Position numbers and translations under genes: made by a program. A stretch of DNA of 64,000 nucleotides from Rhodobacter maris (lineage in GTDB: Bacteria; Pseudomonadota; Alphaproteobacteria; Rhodobacterales; Rhodobacteraceae): assembly GCF_900217815.1 (NCBI RefSeq), contig NZ_OBMT01000003.1:186001-250000 (forward strand), read 5' to 3'. The stretch's first letter is position 1. Every line of letters starts with the position of its first letter. Under the pieces are notes generated by a model that saw only the letters and a list, made by a program, of their open reading frames with translations, was not told the origin of the DNA and made no database searches. Of the stretch, positions 1 to 7,215 are shown piece after piece.

Positions 1-107
1 TTGGCGAGGTCAAGGAGGGCCGGATCGAAACGCTTTATGACCCGAAGCGCGCGATCACCTCCGGCCCCGGCCACGTCAAACCCCCGAAAAGCCTTCAAGG
101 AGCGTGA
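1..107 (+). CDS. hdrB1: sHdrB1-like subunit, C-terminal end (partial)
   Basis: An open frame enters from the left edge in frame 3 and stops with TGA at 105-107, giving about 34 residues that end in KPPKSLQGA. It lies three bases before the sHdrA start. In known sulfur-oxidising heterodisulfide reductase-like operons the gene before hdrA is hdrB1, which encodes a CCG-domain iron-sulfur subunit. The identification rests on position and on the reading frame running straight into hdrA, because no cysteine motif is left in this fragment. Most of the gene lies outside the window. Confidence 0.6.
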   Translation, partial: GEVKEGRIETLYDPKRAITSGPGHVKPPKSLQGA

Positions 108-110
108 TGC

Positions 111-1166
111 ATGCGTGACAAACCCATCCTGATCGTGGGCGGTGGCCCGGCGGGGCTTTCAGCGGCCCATGCGGTCGTGGCCTCCGGGCGGCAGGCGGTG
201 CTGGTGGACAAGGCCGACCGGCTTGGCGGGGCACCGATTTTGCAAGGCTATGCAAAGCTCGTGCCGAGCCACGAATGGGCGAAGGATGCGATTGGCGCAA
301 TGGTGCGCCGGGTGGAGCAGAACAAATCTGTCACTGTTTACACCGGCGCGCAGGTGCAAAGCTTCACCGGCGATCCGGGCGCTTTCACGGCCACGCTGAA
401 GGATGGCACCAGGATCGCCGCCGATGCCGCGATCCTCGCCACTGGCTTCACCCATTTTGACAGCCTCAACAAACCTGAATGGGGGTTTGGCACCTATCCC
501 GACGTGGTGACGACGGTGCAGGTCGAGCAGATGATCTCTTCGGGCAAGGGCATCCGCTGCCCCTCCGATGGCCGGGTGCCGGAGCGGGTGGCGATCCTCC
601 TGTGCGTCGGCTCGCGCGACCGCCAGATTGGCCGCGAATGGTGCTCGAAGATCTGCTGCACCGTTTCAGCAAACATGGCGATGGAAATTCGGGAGCTCTC
701 GCCCCAGACCAATGTCTATATCTATTACATGGATATCCGCACCTTCGGCCTTTACGAGGGCGAGTTCTACTGGAAAAGCCAGGAGGAGGCGCGGGTCAAA
801 TATATCAAGGCGCGCATCGCCGAGGTCACCTCGGACGGCAAGCGGCTGGTGGTGAAGGGCGAGGATACGCTCGTCAAACGGCCAATCACCATCCCCTTCG
901 ACATGGTCGTCCATGCGATCGGCATGGACCCGAATGTCGACAACATGACGCTCGCCTCGGTCTTCGGCGTGAAGCTCTCGGGCTATGGCTATATCGAGAA
1001 GGCCGCCGCCTATGTCACCACGGGCCAGACCTCGCGGCCCGGGGTCTATGTGGCGGGGGCGGCCGCCGGGCCGGAAACGATTGACGATTCCATCGCACAG
1101 GGGCAGGCGGCCGCAATCGCGGCGCTCTCGCTTGCGGGTGTCGGCGTCGCCGAGGCGGCGGAGTGA
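111..1166 (+). CDS. hdrA: sHdrA, FAD-binding subunit of the sulfur-oxidising Hdr-like complex
   Basis: The 351-aa flavoprotein begins with a Rossmann FAD motif (VGGGPAGLSAA, residues 9-19). Cys165, Cys178, Cys182 and Cys183 (CVGSRD...WCSKICC) match the iron-sulfur motif of HdrA-type proteins. A C-terminal FAD segment (GVYVAGAAAGPETIDDSIAQG) closes the fold. The length matches short sHdrA proteins rather than the longer methanogen HdrA. In the cytoplasmic sHdr complex this subunit is thought to route electrons while sulfane sulfur delivered by TusA/DsrE and LbpA is oxidised to sulfite. It sits between hdrB1 and the hypothetical gene, and its stop overlaps the next start (TGATG). The family assignment is secure; the detailed reaction comes from work on homologous systems. 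Confidence 0.93.
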   Translation: MRDKPILIVGGGPAGLSAAHAVVASGRQAVLVDKADRLGGAPILQGYAKLVPSHEWAKDAIGAMVRRVEQNKSVTVYTGAQVQSFTGDPGAFTATLKDGTRIAADAAILATGFTHFDSLNKPEWGFGTYPDVVTTVQVEQMISSGKGIRCPSDGRVPERVAILLCVGSRDRQIGREWCSKICCTVSANMAMEIRELSPQTNVYIYYMDIRTFGLYEGEFYWKSQEEARVKYIKARIAEVTSDGKRLVVKGEDTLVKRPITIPFDMVVHAIGMDPNVDNMTLASVFGVKLSGYGYIEKAAAYVTTGQTSRPGVYVAGAAAGPETIDDSIAQGQAAAIAALSLAGVGVAEAAE

Positions 1167-2041
1167 TGCGCGGGCGCGCAACACCACCCGGGCCTGTGCT
1201 CGATCTTTCGGGCGACCGGTTGCGCCGGGCGATGGCAGATCTTGCCGCCTCGGCGGAGCCCACCGGCGGCGTGAACCGCTATCTGACGGCGCTGCATCTG
1301 AAATCTGCGCTGTTCAAAGAGGTTTTGGGGCAGGGCGCGACGGGGCTCAGCGAGACCGAGTTTTTGGACCTCGTCGCGTTCATGGCCCCGGTGCGCCGCC
1401 GCATCGGCCCGGTGATCGCGCGCCTCGGTGTTGAGGAGCTGGGCCGAAGGATCGAGGCGCTTTTGCACGGCGAAGGCGGGGTTGACGCGCGTCTGGCCCG
1501 CTTCATTGCGGCTTTCCCGAACGGCAAGGAAATGCGCTGGGTGCGCGACCTCGGCGCGGAGCTTTTGCACTTCACCCAGCCCTCGGTGCCGCTGATGGCG
1601 CGCTGGGTCTGGGATGCGCGGGTCTCCACCGGCGTGCTGCGCGAGATCTGGCATGCGGCGGATGTCGATATGGCAGAGATTTCCGTGCCCGACGACCTCG
1701 CCACCTTCACCACACTCTATGCCGAGTTGGAGGGTTTTCTGGAGGGCGAGGGGGTCTGGCGCGACCGGATCTGGATGGTCGATCTGCTGATGGCCCATAT
1801 CTACGCGGGTTATATCAACGACCGCGGCGGGCAATATCTGCGCTCTGATTTTACGCAGGATGTCGATCCGATGCTGCACACGCGGCGCATGCTCGGGCTT
1901 GATGCCGTTGATACCGAGACCGGCCGCACGAGGCTGCGCCTGATCGACGGCAGCGCGCATGAATTTGGGGGCGGACGTGCCGCCCGCCTGGACGTGACGA
2001 CGGCCGAGGCCACCCCGGAGGACGCAAATGCCGATCCATGA
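1166..2041 (+). CDS. Conserved hypothetical protein of the sHdr cluster (sHdrH position)
   Basis: This 291-aa protein has no catalytic motif I recognise. It is soluble and rich in helix-forming residues, with no cysteine clusters, signal peptide or membrane segment. Genes of this size between hdrA and hdrC2 are a constant part of sHdr operons and have been called Hyp or sHdrH, so a structural or assembly role in the complex is a reasonable inference. The ATG at 1166 overlaps the hdrA stop and follows a GGAG. A GTG three bases upstream is an alternative start. Its 3' end overlaps hdrC2 by 14 bases, which implies translational coupling. Confidence 0.75.
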   Translation: MRGRATPPGPVLDLSGDRLRRAMADLAASAEPTGGVNRYLTALHLKSALFKEVLGQGATGLSETEFLDLVAFMAPVRRRIGPVIARLGVEELGRRIEALLHGEGGVDARLARFIAAFPNGKEMRWVRDLGAELLHFTQPSVPLMARWVWDARVSTGVLREIWHAADVDMAEISVPDDLATFTTLYAELEGFLEGEGVWRDRIWMVDLLMAHIYAGYINDRGGQYLRSDFTQDVDPMLHTRRMLGLDAVDTETGRTRLRLIDGSAHEFGGGRAARLDVTTAEATPEDANADP

Positions 2042-2774
2042 AAAGACCCTGATCCGGCCCGAGAACCTTGTCACGCACGAGAGCCTCGTGATCGACGGGA
2101 TGGATGTCTCGGGCCACTGGTCGACCTTCATCAAGCCGCGCACGATCACCGATTACAACGAGGCGATGCAAGAGGAGATCTCGGCGCTGCCGGGGGGTGA
2201 GAACATCCATCGCTGCTGGCAATGCGGCTCTTGCACCAATGCCTGCACGATCAATGCCGTGAACCCGGAGTTCAATCCGCGCTACTGGATTTACCTGATC
2301 CGCCAAGGCCTTGAAGAGGAACTCCTGCGCGACAAGGAGATCATCTGGCAATGCGTGAGCTGCAACAGATGCACCTATGCCTGCCCGCGCGATGTGGTGC
2401 CCGAAGCGGTGATGAAGGCGACCGCGCATTGGCTCGAACTGAAGGGCCATACCGGCGAGAGCCCGTCGTCCGTCTTTGATCGCGGCTTCACCGACAACGT
2501 GCTTGCCTCCGGCAAGATCGAGGAGGGCCATGTGCTGCGGATCTTTTTCTGGCGCACCGGCCAGCCGCTCGCGCCGCCCTGGCTGCGCGATCTGATCCTG
2601 GGGCTCGCGAAGAAATTGCCCGTTTTCTACCTGTTCAACCTGCTCTGGACCGCCGTGTTCCGCCCGCGCACCCGCGACTGGGGCAAGACCGGCGCCGCGA
2701 TCGAGGAGTATGTGCGCGAGCGCCATGCCGAGCAGGCGGCAGCGCTCGGGCTTTCCGGCGAAAGGAGGCACTGA
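2028..2774 (+). CDS. hdrC2: sHdrC2, dicluster ferredoxin-like subunit
   Basis: This 248-aa iron-sulfur protein carries two CxxCxxCxxxC motifs. They are Cys63/66/69/73 (CWQCGSCTNAC) and Cys109/112/115/119 (CVSCNRCTYAC), each expected to bind a [4Fe-4S] cluster. HdrC subunits pass electrons between the flavin subunit HdrA and the catalytic HdrB. No transmembrane segment is evident, in keeping with a cytoplasmic complex. It overlaps the hypothetical gene upstream by 14 bases and touches hdrB2 through an ATGA overlap, so the subunits are probably made in step. The family is clear from the motifs; the number 2 comes from its position downstream of hdrA. Confidence 0.92.
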   Translation: MPIHEKTLIRPENLVTHESLVIDGMDVSGHWSTFIKPRTITDYNEAMQEEISALPGGENIHRCWQCGSCTNACTINAVNPEFNPRYWIYLIRQGLEEELLRDKEIIWQCVSCNRCTYACPRDVVPEAVMKATAHWLELKGHTGESPSSVFDRGFTDNVLASGKIEEGHVLRIFFWRTGQPLAPPWLRDLILGLAKKLPVFYLFNLLWTAVFRPRTRDWGKTGAAIEEYVRERHAEQAAALGLSGERRH

Positions 2775-3715
2775 TGGCGAAGGACATGGAACGGCCCAAA
2801 TCGCTCAAGCAAGTGGCCTATTATCCGGGCTGCGCGCTGGAGGGCACGGGGCATGCCTACAACCGCTCGACGAAGGCGGTGGGCAAGGCGCTCGGGCTTG
2901 ATCTTGTCGAGGTGAAGGACTGGAACTGCTGCGGCGCGATGGAGGTGAAGAATATCGACCCGCAGGTGCAGACCTACCTTTCCGCGCGCAATCTCGCGAA
3001 GACCGAGGAGATGGGGTTCGACGTGGTGATGGCGCCCTGCAACGGTTGCTATCACAATCTGAAAAAAGCCGAATACGATCTGGCCCACAACCGTCAGGCG
3101 GTCGAGGCGAATGCGCGGATCGCGGGCAAGGCGGGGCATCACGCCTATCAGCCCGGCGGGGTGGAGACGATCCACGCGCTCGACTGGATCAAGCGCGCGG
3201 TGGGCGAGGAGGAGCTGGCGCGGCGCACGGCCGGCAAGCTGAAGGGCATGAAGATCGCCAATTACTATGGCTGCATGTATACCCGCCCGCGCCATATCTT
3301 TCCGCAAAACGACCGCGGCGGGGAGAGCGAGTCGAGCTACAAGCCGCATTTCATGGATGACCTGCTCGCCGCGGCCGGGGCGGAGAATGTCGATTTTCCG
3401 CTCAAAACCGCCTGCTGCGGCGGCGCGCATGCGATGTCGGATGCCGATACCTCGACCGAGCTGGTGTTGAACATCCTGACCACCGCCGAGGCCTGCGGCG
3501 CAGAGGTGATCGCCACCGAATGCCCGACCTGCCATACCTCTCTCGAGATCCACCAGCTGCGCGCGGAAAAGCTTCTGGGCCGCAAGACCACGGTGAAGAT
3601 CCTCTATTTCACCCAGCTTCTCGGCCTCGCGCTCGGGCTCTCGCAGCGCAAGGTCGGCGTGCAGGAAAACATGGCCGACCCGCGCGGCTATCTCAAGGCA
3701 CGGGGGCTGGGGTGA
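2774..3715 (+). CDS. hdrB2: sHdrB2, CCG-domain subunit
   Basis: The 313-aa protein has two CCG domains typical of HdrB and related proteins. The first has YYPGC (Cys20), NCCG (Cys52-53) and PCNGC (Cys89, Cys92). The second has YYGC, ACCGG and ECPTC. In homologues these cysteines hold non-cubane or [4Fe-4S] clusters that form the heterodisulfide-type active site. In sHdr systems this is the likely site of oxidation of persulfide bound to lipoyl-LbpA. Both cysteine sets are complete, so the protein should be functional. Its stop overlaps the start of the next gene in a TGATG arrangement. Confidence 0.92.
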   Translation: MAKDMERPKSLKQVAYYPGCALEGTGHAYNRSTKAVGKALGLDLVEVKDWNCCGAMEVKNIDPQVQTYLSARNLAKTEEMGFDVVMAPCNGCYHNLKKAEYDLAHNRQAVEANARIAGKAGHHAYQPGGVETIHALDWIKRAVGEEELARRTAGKLKGMKIANYYGCMYTRPRHIFPQNDRGGESESSYKPHFMDDLLAAAGAENVDFPLKTACCGGAHAMSDADTSTELVLNILTTAEACGAEVIATECPTCHTSLEIHQLRAEKLLGRKTTVKILYFTQLLGLALGLSQRKVGVQENMADPRGYLKARGLG

Positions 3716-4128
3716 TGGGGGTCTTTCCTGCAATCATCGCCGCGATCGATGCCGGGCTCGAAGGGCGCGAAGACCTGCCCGGGCTCGACCGGCTTCTGTC
3801 GATGGCGGAGGAAGTGCTGGTGGCCTGGCTTGTCGCGCAGGGCCAGCCGGTGCCGCGCGACGAGGTGGAGGGGTTCTGGCTTCTGGGCCTGCACCGGCAG
3901 GGGGCGCGGGCGAACCCGTCTTTCAACGCCTGCCGCGAGACCTGCCGCGAAATAGTGTTTCGCCGCAACGTCGCGCTGCTTTACCCTGACGAGGCCGACC
4001 ATGCGCACAAGCTGATGGCGATGGTGGTGAAACATCTGGCCCTCTTCGTCGGTGGGAAGCTGGAGCAGACGGGGTTGGGCGAATTCTGTTGTTCAGCACG
4101 GCCGCTGCATGTGGCCGAGGCGGATTGA
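3715..4128 (+). CDS. Unrecognised 137-aa protein inside the sHdr operon
   Basis: I do not recognise this protein. The ATG at 3715 overlaps the hdrB2 stop, and the gene ends 13 bases before lbpA, so it is clearly part of the operon. The sequence is helical, soluble and without signal or membrane segments. It has four cysteines, in FNACRETCRE near the middle and EFCC near the C terminus. That spacing is unlike a ferredoxin motif but could bind metal or sulfur. A longer frame opens at 3520 but lies inside hdrB2, and the coupled ATG is preferred. A role in handling LbpA or the Hdr complex is only inferred from position. Confidence 0.7.
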   Translation: MGVFPAIIAAIDAGLEGREDLPGLDRLLSMAEEVLVAWLVAQGQPVPRDEVEGFWLLGLHRQGARANPSFNACRETCREIVFRRNVALLYPDEADHAHKLMAMVVKHLALFVGGKLEQTGLGEFCCSARPLHVAEAD

Positions 4129-4141
4129 GGAGGAGGACAAG

Positions 4142-4585
4142 ATGCCGATCGTGCGTGGATGCAGCCTGCCCGACGAGCTTTTCTACGATGTGCCCAACAA
4201 TCTGTGGTATCGCGCCGAGGCGGACGGCAGCTACACCGTGGGGATGACGATGATCGCCACCGCCATGGCCGGGGCGCTGGTCGCCTTTACCGCCAAGAAG
4301 GTGGGCAAGACGATCGATGCGGGCAAATCGGTCGCCACGGTGGAAAGCGGCAAATGGGTCGGCCCGGCGAAGCTCGGCTTTGCCGCCGAGATCGTGGCGG
4401 TGAACGACGAGCTCACACAAAGCCCGAAGCTCGCCAATACCGATACCTACGGCGCGGGCTGGATGGTGCGGGTGAAGCCCGTCGACCCGGCGGCGGCAAG
4501 CGCGGTTCTGGTGCCCGGCTCGGGCGTGGCCGCGCCCTATGAGGCCAAGATGGAAGCCGACAATTTCGCCGGCTGCGCCGCCTGA
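4142..4585 (+). CDS. lbpA: LbpA, lipoate-binding protein of sulfur oxidation
   Basis: This 147-aa protein resembles the glycine-cleavage H protein and fits the LbpA branch encoded with sHdr. Lys71 in ESGKW lies where lipoate is attached in GcvH-like folds. LbpA is thought to carry sulfur or a dithiol group between sulfur-transfer proteins and the sHdr complex, separately from central-carbon lipoyl proteins. The start is the ATG at 4142, eight bases or fewer after a strong GAGGAGG. A longer in-frame extension overlaps the upstream gene and is unlikely. No glycine-cleavage T or P gene is nearby, which argues against a true GcvH. Dedicated lipoate-attachment genes are not in the window. Confidence 0.9.
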   Translation: MPIVRGCSLPDELFYDVPNNLWYRAEADGSYTVGMTMIATAMAGALVAFTAKKVGKTIDAGKSVATVESGKWVGPAKLGFAAEIVAVNDELTQSPKLANTDTYGAGWMVRVKPVDPAAASAVLVPGSGVAAPYEAKMEADNFAGCAA

Positions 4586-4599
4586 ATGATGGAATGTCT

Positions 4600-4624
4600 C
4601 CTCTCGGGCGGTCCGCCCGGGAGG
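4600..4624 (+). other. Hairpin in the lbpA-dsrE gap
   Basis: The arms CCTCTCGGGCGG and CCGCCCGGGAGG pair with a single G-U wobble around one central base, 15 bases after the lbpA stop. No T run follows, so it looks more like an RNA-processing or stability element, or a partial terminator, than a full terminator. The 126-base gap before dsrE holds no gene. Confidence 0.6.
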
Positions 4625-4711
4625 GCGTGAAACGGGGGCGGGGAGGCCTCGAGAGCCGGCTGACTGTGGCGGCCGGGCCAGGCAGGCATTCTCGCGCTCA
4701 AGGGAGGGAGC

Positions 4712-5203
4712 ATGACGGAAAACAACGCGAAATCCATGTCGATCATCGTCACCAAGGGCACGCTCGATTGGGCTTATCCACCCTTCATCCTCGCCACGAC
4801 CGCGGCGGCGATGGGGCTTGAGGTGACGATGTTCTTCACCTTCTACGGGCTGACTTTGCTCAAGAAGAAGCTCGATCTGAAGATCAACCCGCTCGGCAAT
4901 GCGGCGATGGAGATGCCGGTTGCCGGCATGCATATGGCAATGCCCAACCTGATTGCCGCGATGCCCGGCGCCACCGCGCTCAGCACCACGATGATGAAGG
5001 AGATGTTGAAGAAAAAGGGCGTCGCCTCGATCGAGGAGCTGCGCGAGATGGCGATTGAGGCGGATGTGAAGATCATCGCCTGCCAGATGACGATGGATCT
5101 GTTTGAATACAACAAATCCGACATGATCGAGGGGCTCGAACTGGGCGGCGCCGCCACCTGGGTCGATGCTGCCACGCGCTGTGACATCAATCTTTACATC
5201 TGA
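4712..5203 (+). CDS. dsrE: DsrE-family sulfur carrier
   Basis: The 163-aa protein matches the DsrE/DsrF-like family, in the DsrE3-type group found in sHdr loci. It starts IIVTKGTLDWAYPPFILATT and has a conserved Cys124 (KIIACQMT) in the position of the persulfide-carrying cysteine. A second cysteine, Cys157, lies near the end. It is expected to take sulfane sulfur from a rhodanese or TusA and hand it on in the cytoplasm. It is separated from lbpA by 126 bases but followed by tusA after 14 bases, so dsrE-tusA is a tight pair. The start has an AGGGAGG seven bases upstream. Confidence 0.9.
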   Translation: MTENNAKSMSIIVTKGTLDWAYPPFILATTAAAMGLEVTMFFTFYGLTLLKKKLDLKINPLGNAAMEMPVAGMHMAMPNLIAAMPGATALSTTMMKEMLKKKGVASIEELREMAIEADVKIIACQMTMDLFEYNKSDMIEGLELGGAATWVDAATRCDINLYI

Positions 5204-5217
5204 GGGAGAGAGACAAT

Positions 5218-5442
5218 ATGGCCGACCAGGTGCTGGATGCAAAAGGGCTCAGTTGCCCGCTGCCGATTCTGCGCACGAAGAAGGCGATCAAGGAGATGAG
5301 CACCGGGCAGGTGCTCGAGATCCAGGTGACGGACCCGGGCGCGGTGGCGGATTTCGAGGCCTTCTGCCGCACCACCGGCAACGAGATGCTGGCGCAGCGC
5401 AGCGAGGGCGGCACGCTGATTTTCGAGATCAGGGTGAGCTGA
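5218..5442 (+). CDS. tusA: TusA-family sulfur carrier
   Basis: This 74-aa protein has the signature CPLPILRTKKAI with Cys13 as the sulfur-accepting residue, and the length is normal for TusA. TusA relays persulfide sulfur in tRNA thiolation and, in sulfur oxidisers, to Dsr or sHdr enzymes. Its place at the end of the sHdr operon, 14 bases after dsrE, points to the energy-metabolism role. It converges on the stress-protein gene with only two bases between the stop codons. Confidence 0.93.
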   Translation: MADQVLDAKGLSCPLPILRTKKAIKEMSTGQVLEIQVTDPGAVADFEAFCRTTGNEMLAQRSEGGTLIFEIRVS

Positions 5443-5444
5443 TC

Positions 5445-6296
5445 TCAGCGGAACAGCAGGAAGGGGACGCGGCAGGCCCGCATTGTGGCCGTGGTGGTTG
5501 AGCCGATGAAAAGCGAGCGGATGCGGGAATGGCCGTAGGCGCCCATCACCAGCATGTCGTAGCCCCGTTCCTCGACCATCCGTCCCAGCACCCCTTCGGG
5601 CTGGCCCTGCAAAAGCGTGGTCTCCGCGACGATCCCGGCGGCGGCGAGCATCGCTTTCGCATCGGAAAGGCGTTTTTCGACCGCAGGCGCTTCGATGTCG
5701 ATCGCCACGAGATGCACCTCGAGCCCGGCAAACAGCGGGCTGCGGGAGATGTGATCGACGGCCTTGAGTGCCGAAACCCCGCCATCATGGGCCACAAGGA
5801 CGCGCCCGATCGGATGGAAGGCGCGGTTGTCCACCAGCACCGGCACCCGGCAGGAGCGCGAGATCCGCTCCAGATTGGCGCCCAGATGCTCCATCGCCTG
5901 ATCGGCATCCTCGCCGCGTTTGCCGAGCACCACGACCCGCGCCTGCGACTCATATTCGGCGACGATCGAGAGCAGATCGCCCTGCCGCAATTCAGTTGTC
6001 ACATCGGAGACGCCCGCGGCTTCGAGCAGCGCCTTGGCATCGTCGAGCAGCGCGCGCCCCTGCACGCCCATCAGCCGGGCGCGCTGCGCATCGAGGGCGG
6101 AAAGCTCCTCCATCACGCCCGAGCGACGGCCAAGCGGCGCGGGCGCCCCCACCTCGGGCGGCACCACGCCATTGGCGCGCAGCACATGCACCACAATCAC
6201 CGGCGCGCCGGTCGCCCGCGCAATCCAGGCCGCATGGTCGCACACGCTCGTGGCATAGATCGAGCCATCGACGAAAGCGATGATCTTTTCGCTCAT
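5445..6296 (-). CDS. Universal stress protein with two Usp domains
   Basis: The 283-aa cytoplasmic protein contains two tandem UspA-like domains. The first begins MSEKIIAFVDGSIYA and the second IGRVLVAHDGG. A nucleotide-binding G-2x-G-9x-G(S/T) type segment near the end reads MGAYGHSRIRSLFIGSTT, as in ATP-binding Usp proteins. Members help cells survive starvation, redox or energy stress, but the actual partner cannot be read from sequence. It is convergent with tusA and shares no obvious promoter with it. The 107-base gap upstream of its start presumably carries its promoter. Confidence 0.88.
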   Translation of the reverse strand: MSEKIIAFVDGSIYATSVCDHAAWIARATGAPVIVVHVLRANGVVPPEVGAPAPLGRRSGVMEELSALDAQRARLMGVQGRALLDDAKALLEAAGVSDVTTELRQGDLLSIVAEYESQARVVVLGKRGEDADQAMEHLGANLERISRSCRVPVLVDNRAFHPIGRVLVAHDGGVSALKAVDHISRSPLFAGLEVHLVAIDIEAPAVEKRLSDAKAMLAAAGIVAETTLLQGQPEGVLGRMVEERGYDMLVMGAYGHSRIRSLFIGSTTTATMRACRVPFLLFR

Positions 6297-6403
6297 GAGA
6301 CCTCCCCGGTCGCGTTCAGAGCCTTGTCACATTGGCGATTACACCCGTTTCGGACGCCTCACAAGCGGGCTGCCGAGGCGTCCTTAAAGGCGGCCGCAGC
6401 GGC

Positions 6404-7120
6404 TCAGAAATCGAGCCGCGCATCTGCCGGTTCTTCGGCGAAATAATCATGGTTCTGTTGCAAAATCCGGTCGATCTGCTCCTTGATCCGGCTCAGATGC
6501 GCGCGCATCGCGGCTGCGGCCGCCTCGGGCTCGCGGCCCCGCAACGCGCCGAGGATCGCCACATGGTCATCCCACGCAGTGCGCGAGGCGAAGGAGAGCG
6601 AGAGCATCCGCACCCGGTCCATATGCCCCTTGTTCTCGGCGATCAGCTCCCAGGTGAAGGCAAGATTCGCCCGCGCGCAGATCTCGCGGTGGAAAGCGTC
6701 GTCGAGGCGGTGGAACGCAGGGCGGTCGTCGGCCTTGATCGCCCGGTCCTGCGCCTCGATGATTGCGGCCAAAGCGTCAAGATCGGCTTCGCACAGCCGC
6801 GGCGCGGCGGTGCGGATCGTCTCCACTTCGAGCGCGGTGCGGATGAAGCGCGCGCGCATCACAGCAGCCGCCGAGATCAGGGTGACGGTGGTGGCGCGCT
6901 GTGGGCGGATCAGCAGAAAACCGAGTTTTGACAAGCGGTAAAAGGCATCGCGCACGGGTTGGCGGGAGACCCCCATCGCCTTTGCTACCTCCACCTCGGA
7001 GATCTTCGCGCCGGGCTTCAGCTCAAGCGAGAGCACCTGCCGATAGAGCTCGGCATAGATCTGATCCGCCACGGTCATGGGCGCGAAATCGAGCTTGGGC
7101 AGATGCAATACCTGGGTCAT
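6404..7120 (-). CDS. GntR-family (FCD) repressor of the uronate operon
   Basis: This 238-aa regulator has an N-terminal winged helix-turn-helix (about residues 15-75, with ISEVEVAKAMGVSRQPVRDAF). A C-terminal all-helical FCD ligand domain includes FHRLDDAFHREI with metal-binding histidines. FCD regulators of this branch (UxuR, ExuR, KdgR-like) sense uronates or their breakdown products. It is divergent from uxaC across 95 bases holding a palindrome, so it probably represses both its own gene and the operon. I chose the third ATG because GAGG lies six bases before it; ATGs at 7126 and 7132 are alternatives. The ligand is inferred from context. Confidence 0.88.
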   Translation of the reverse strand: MTQVLHLPKLDFAPMTVADQIYAELYRQVLSLELKPGAKISEVEVAKAMGVSRQPVRDAFYRLSKLGFLLIRPQRATTVTLISAAAVMRARFIRTALEVETIRTAAPRLCEADLDALAAIIEAQDRAIKADDRPAFHRLDDAFHREICARANLAFTWELIAENKGHMDRVRMLSLSFASRTAWDDHVAILGALRGREPEAAAAAMRAHLSRIKEQIDRILQQNHDYFAEEPADARLDF

Positions 7121-7147
7121 GTCCATCCTCATTGACGGAGCGGTTAT

Positions 7148-7161
7148 ACTAGCATATTAGT
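7148..7161. promoter_or_regulatory. Candidate GntR operator in the divergent promoter
   Basis: ACTAGCATATTAGT lies in the only AT-rich stretch between the divergent regulator and uxaC. Its outer ACTA and TAGT are inverted repeats separated by six bases, fitting a dimeric FCD regulator. A second small repeat, GGTGG-N6-CCACC, lies at 7169-7184. No binding data are available. Confidence 0.45.
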
Positions 7162-7215
7162 TTATCAAGGTGGTTCCGTCCACCGTTTGAATATCAAGAG
7201 AATGGGGGAGGAACC

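Noticed and set aside
4142-4585. Reading lbpA as the glycine-cleavage H protein
   Set aside because: No gcvT or gcvP is nearby and the gene is inside an sHdr-dsrE-tusA operon, which is the LbpA context.
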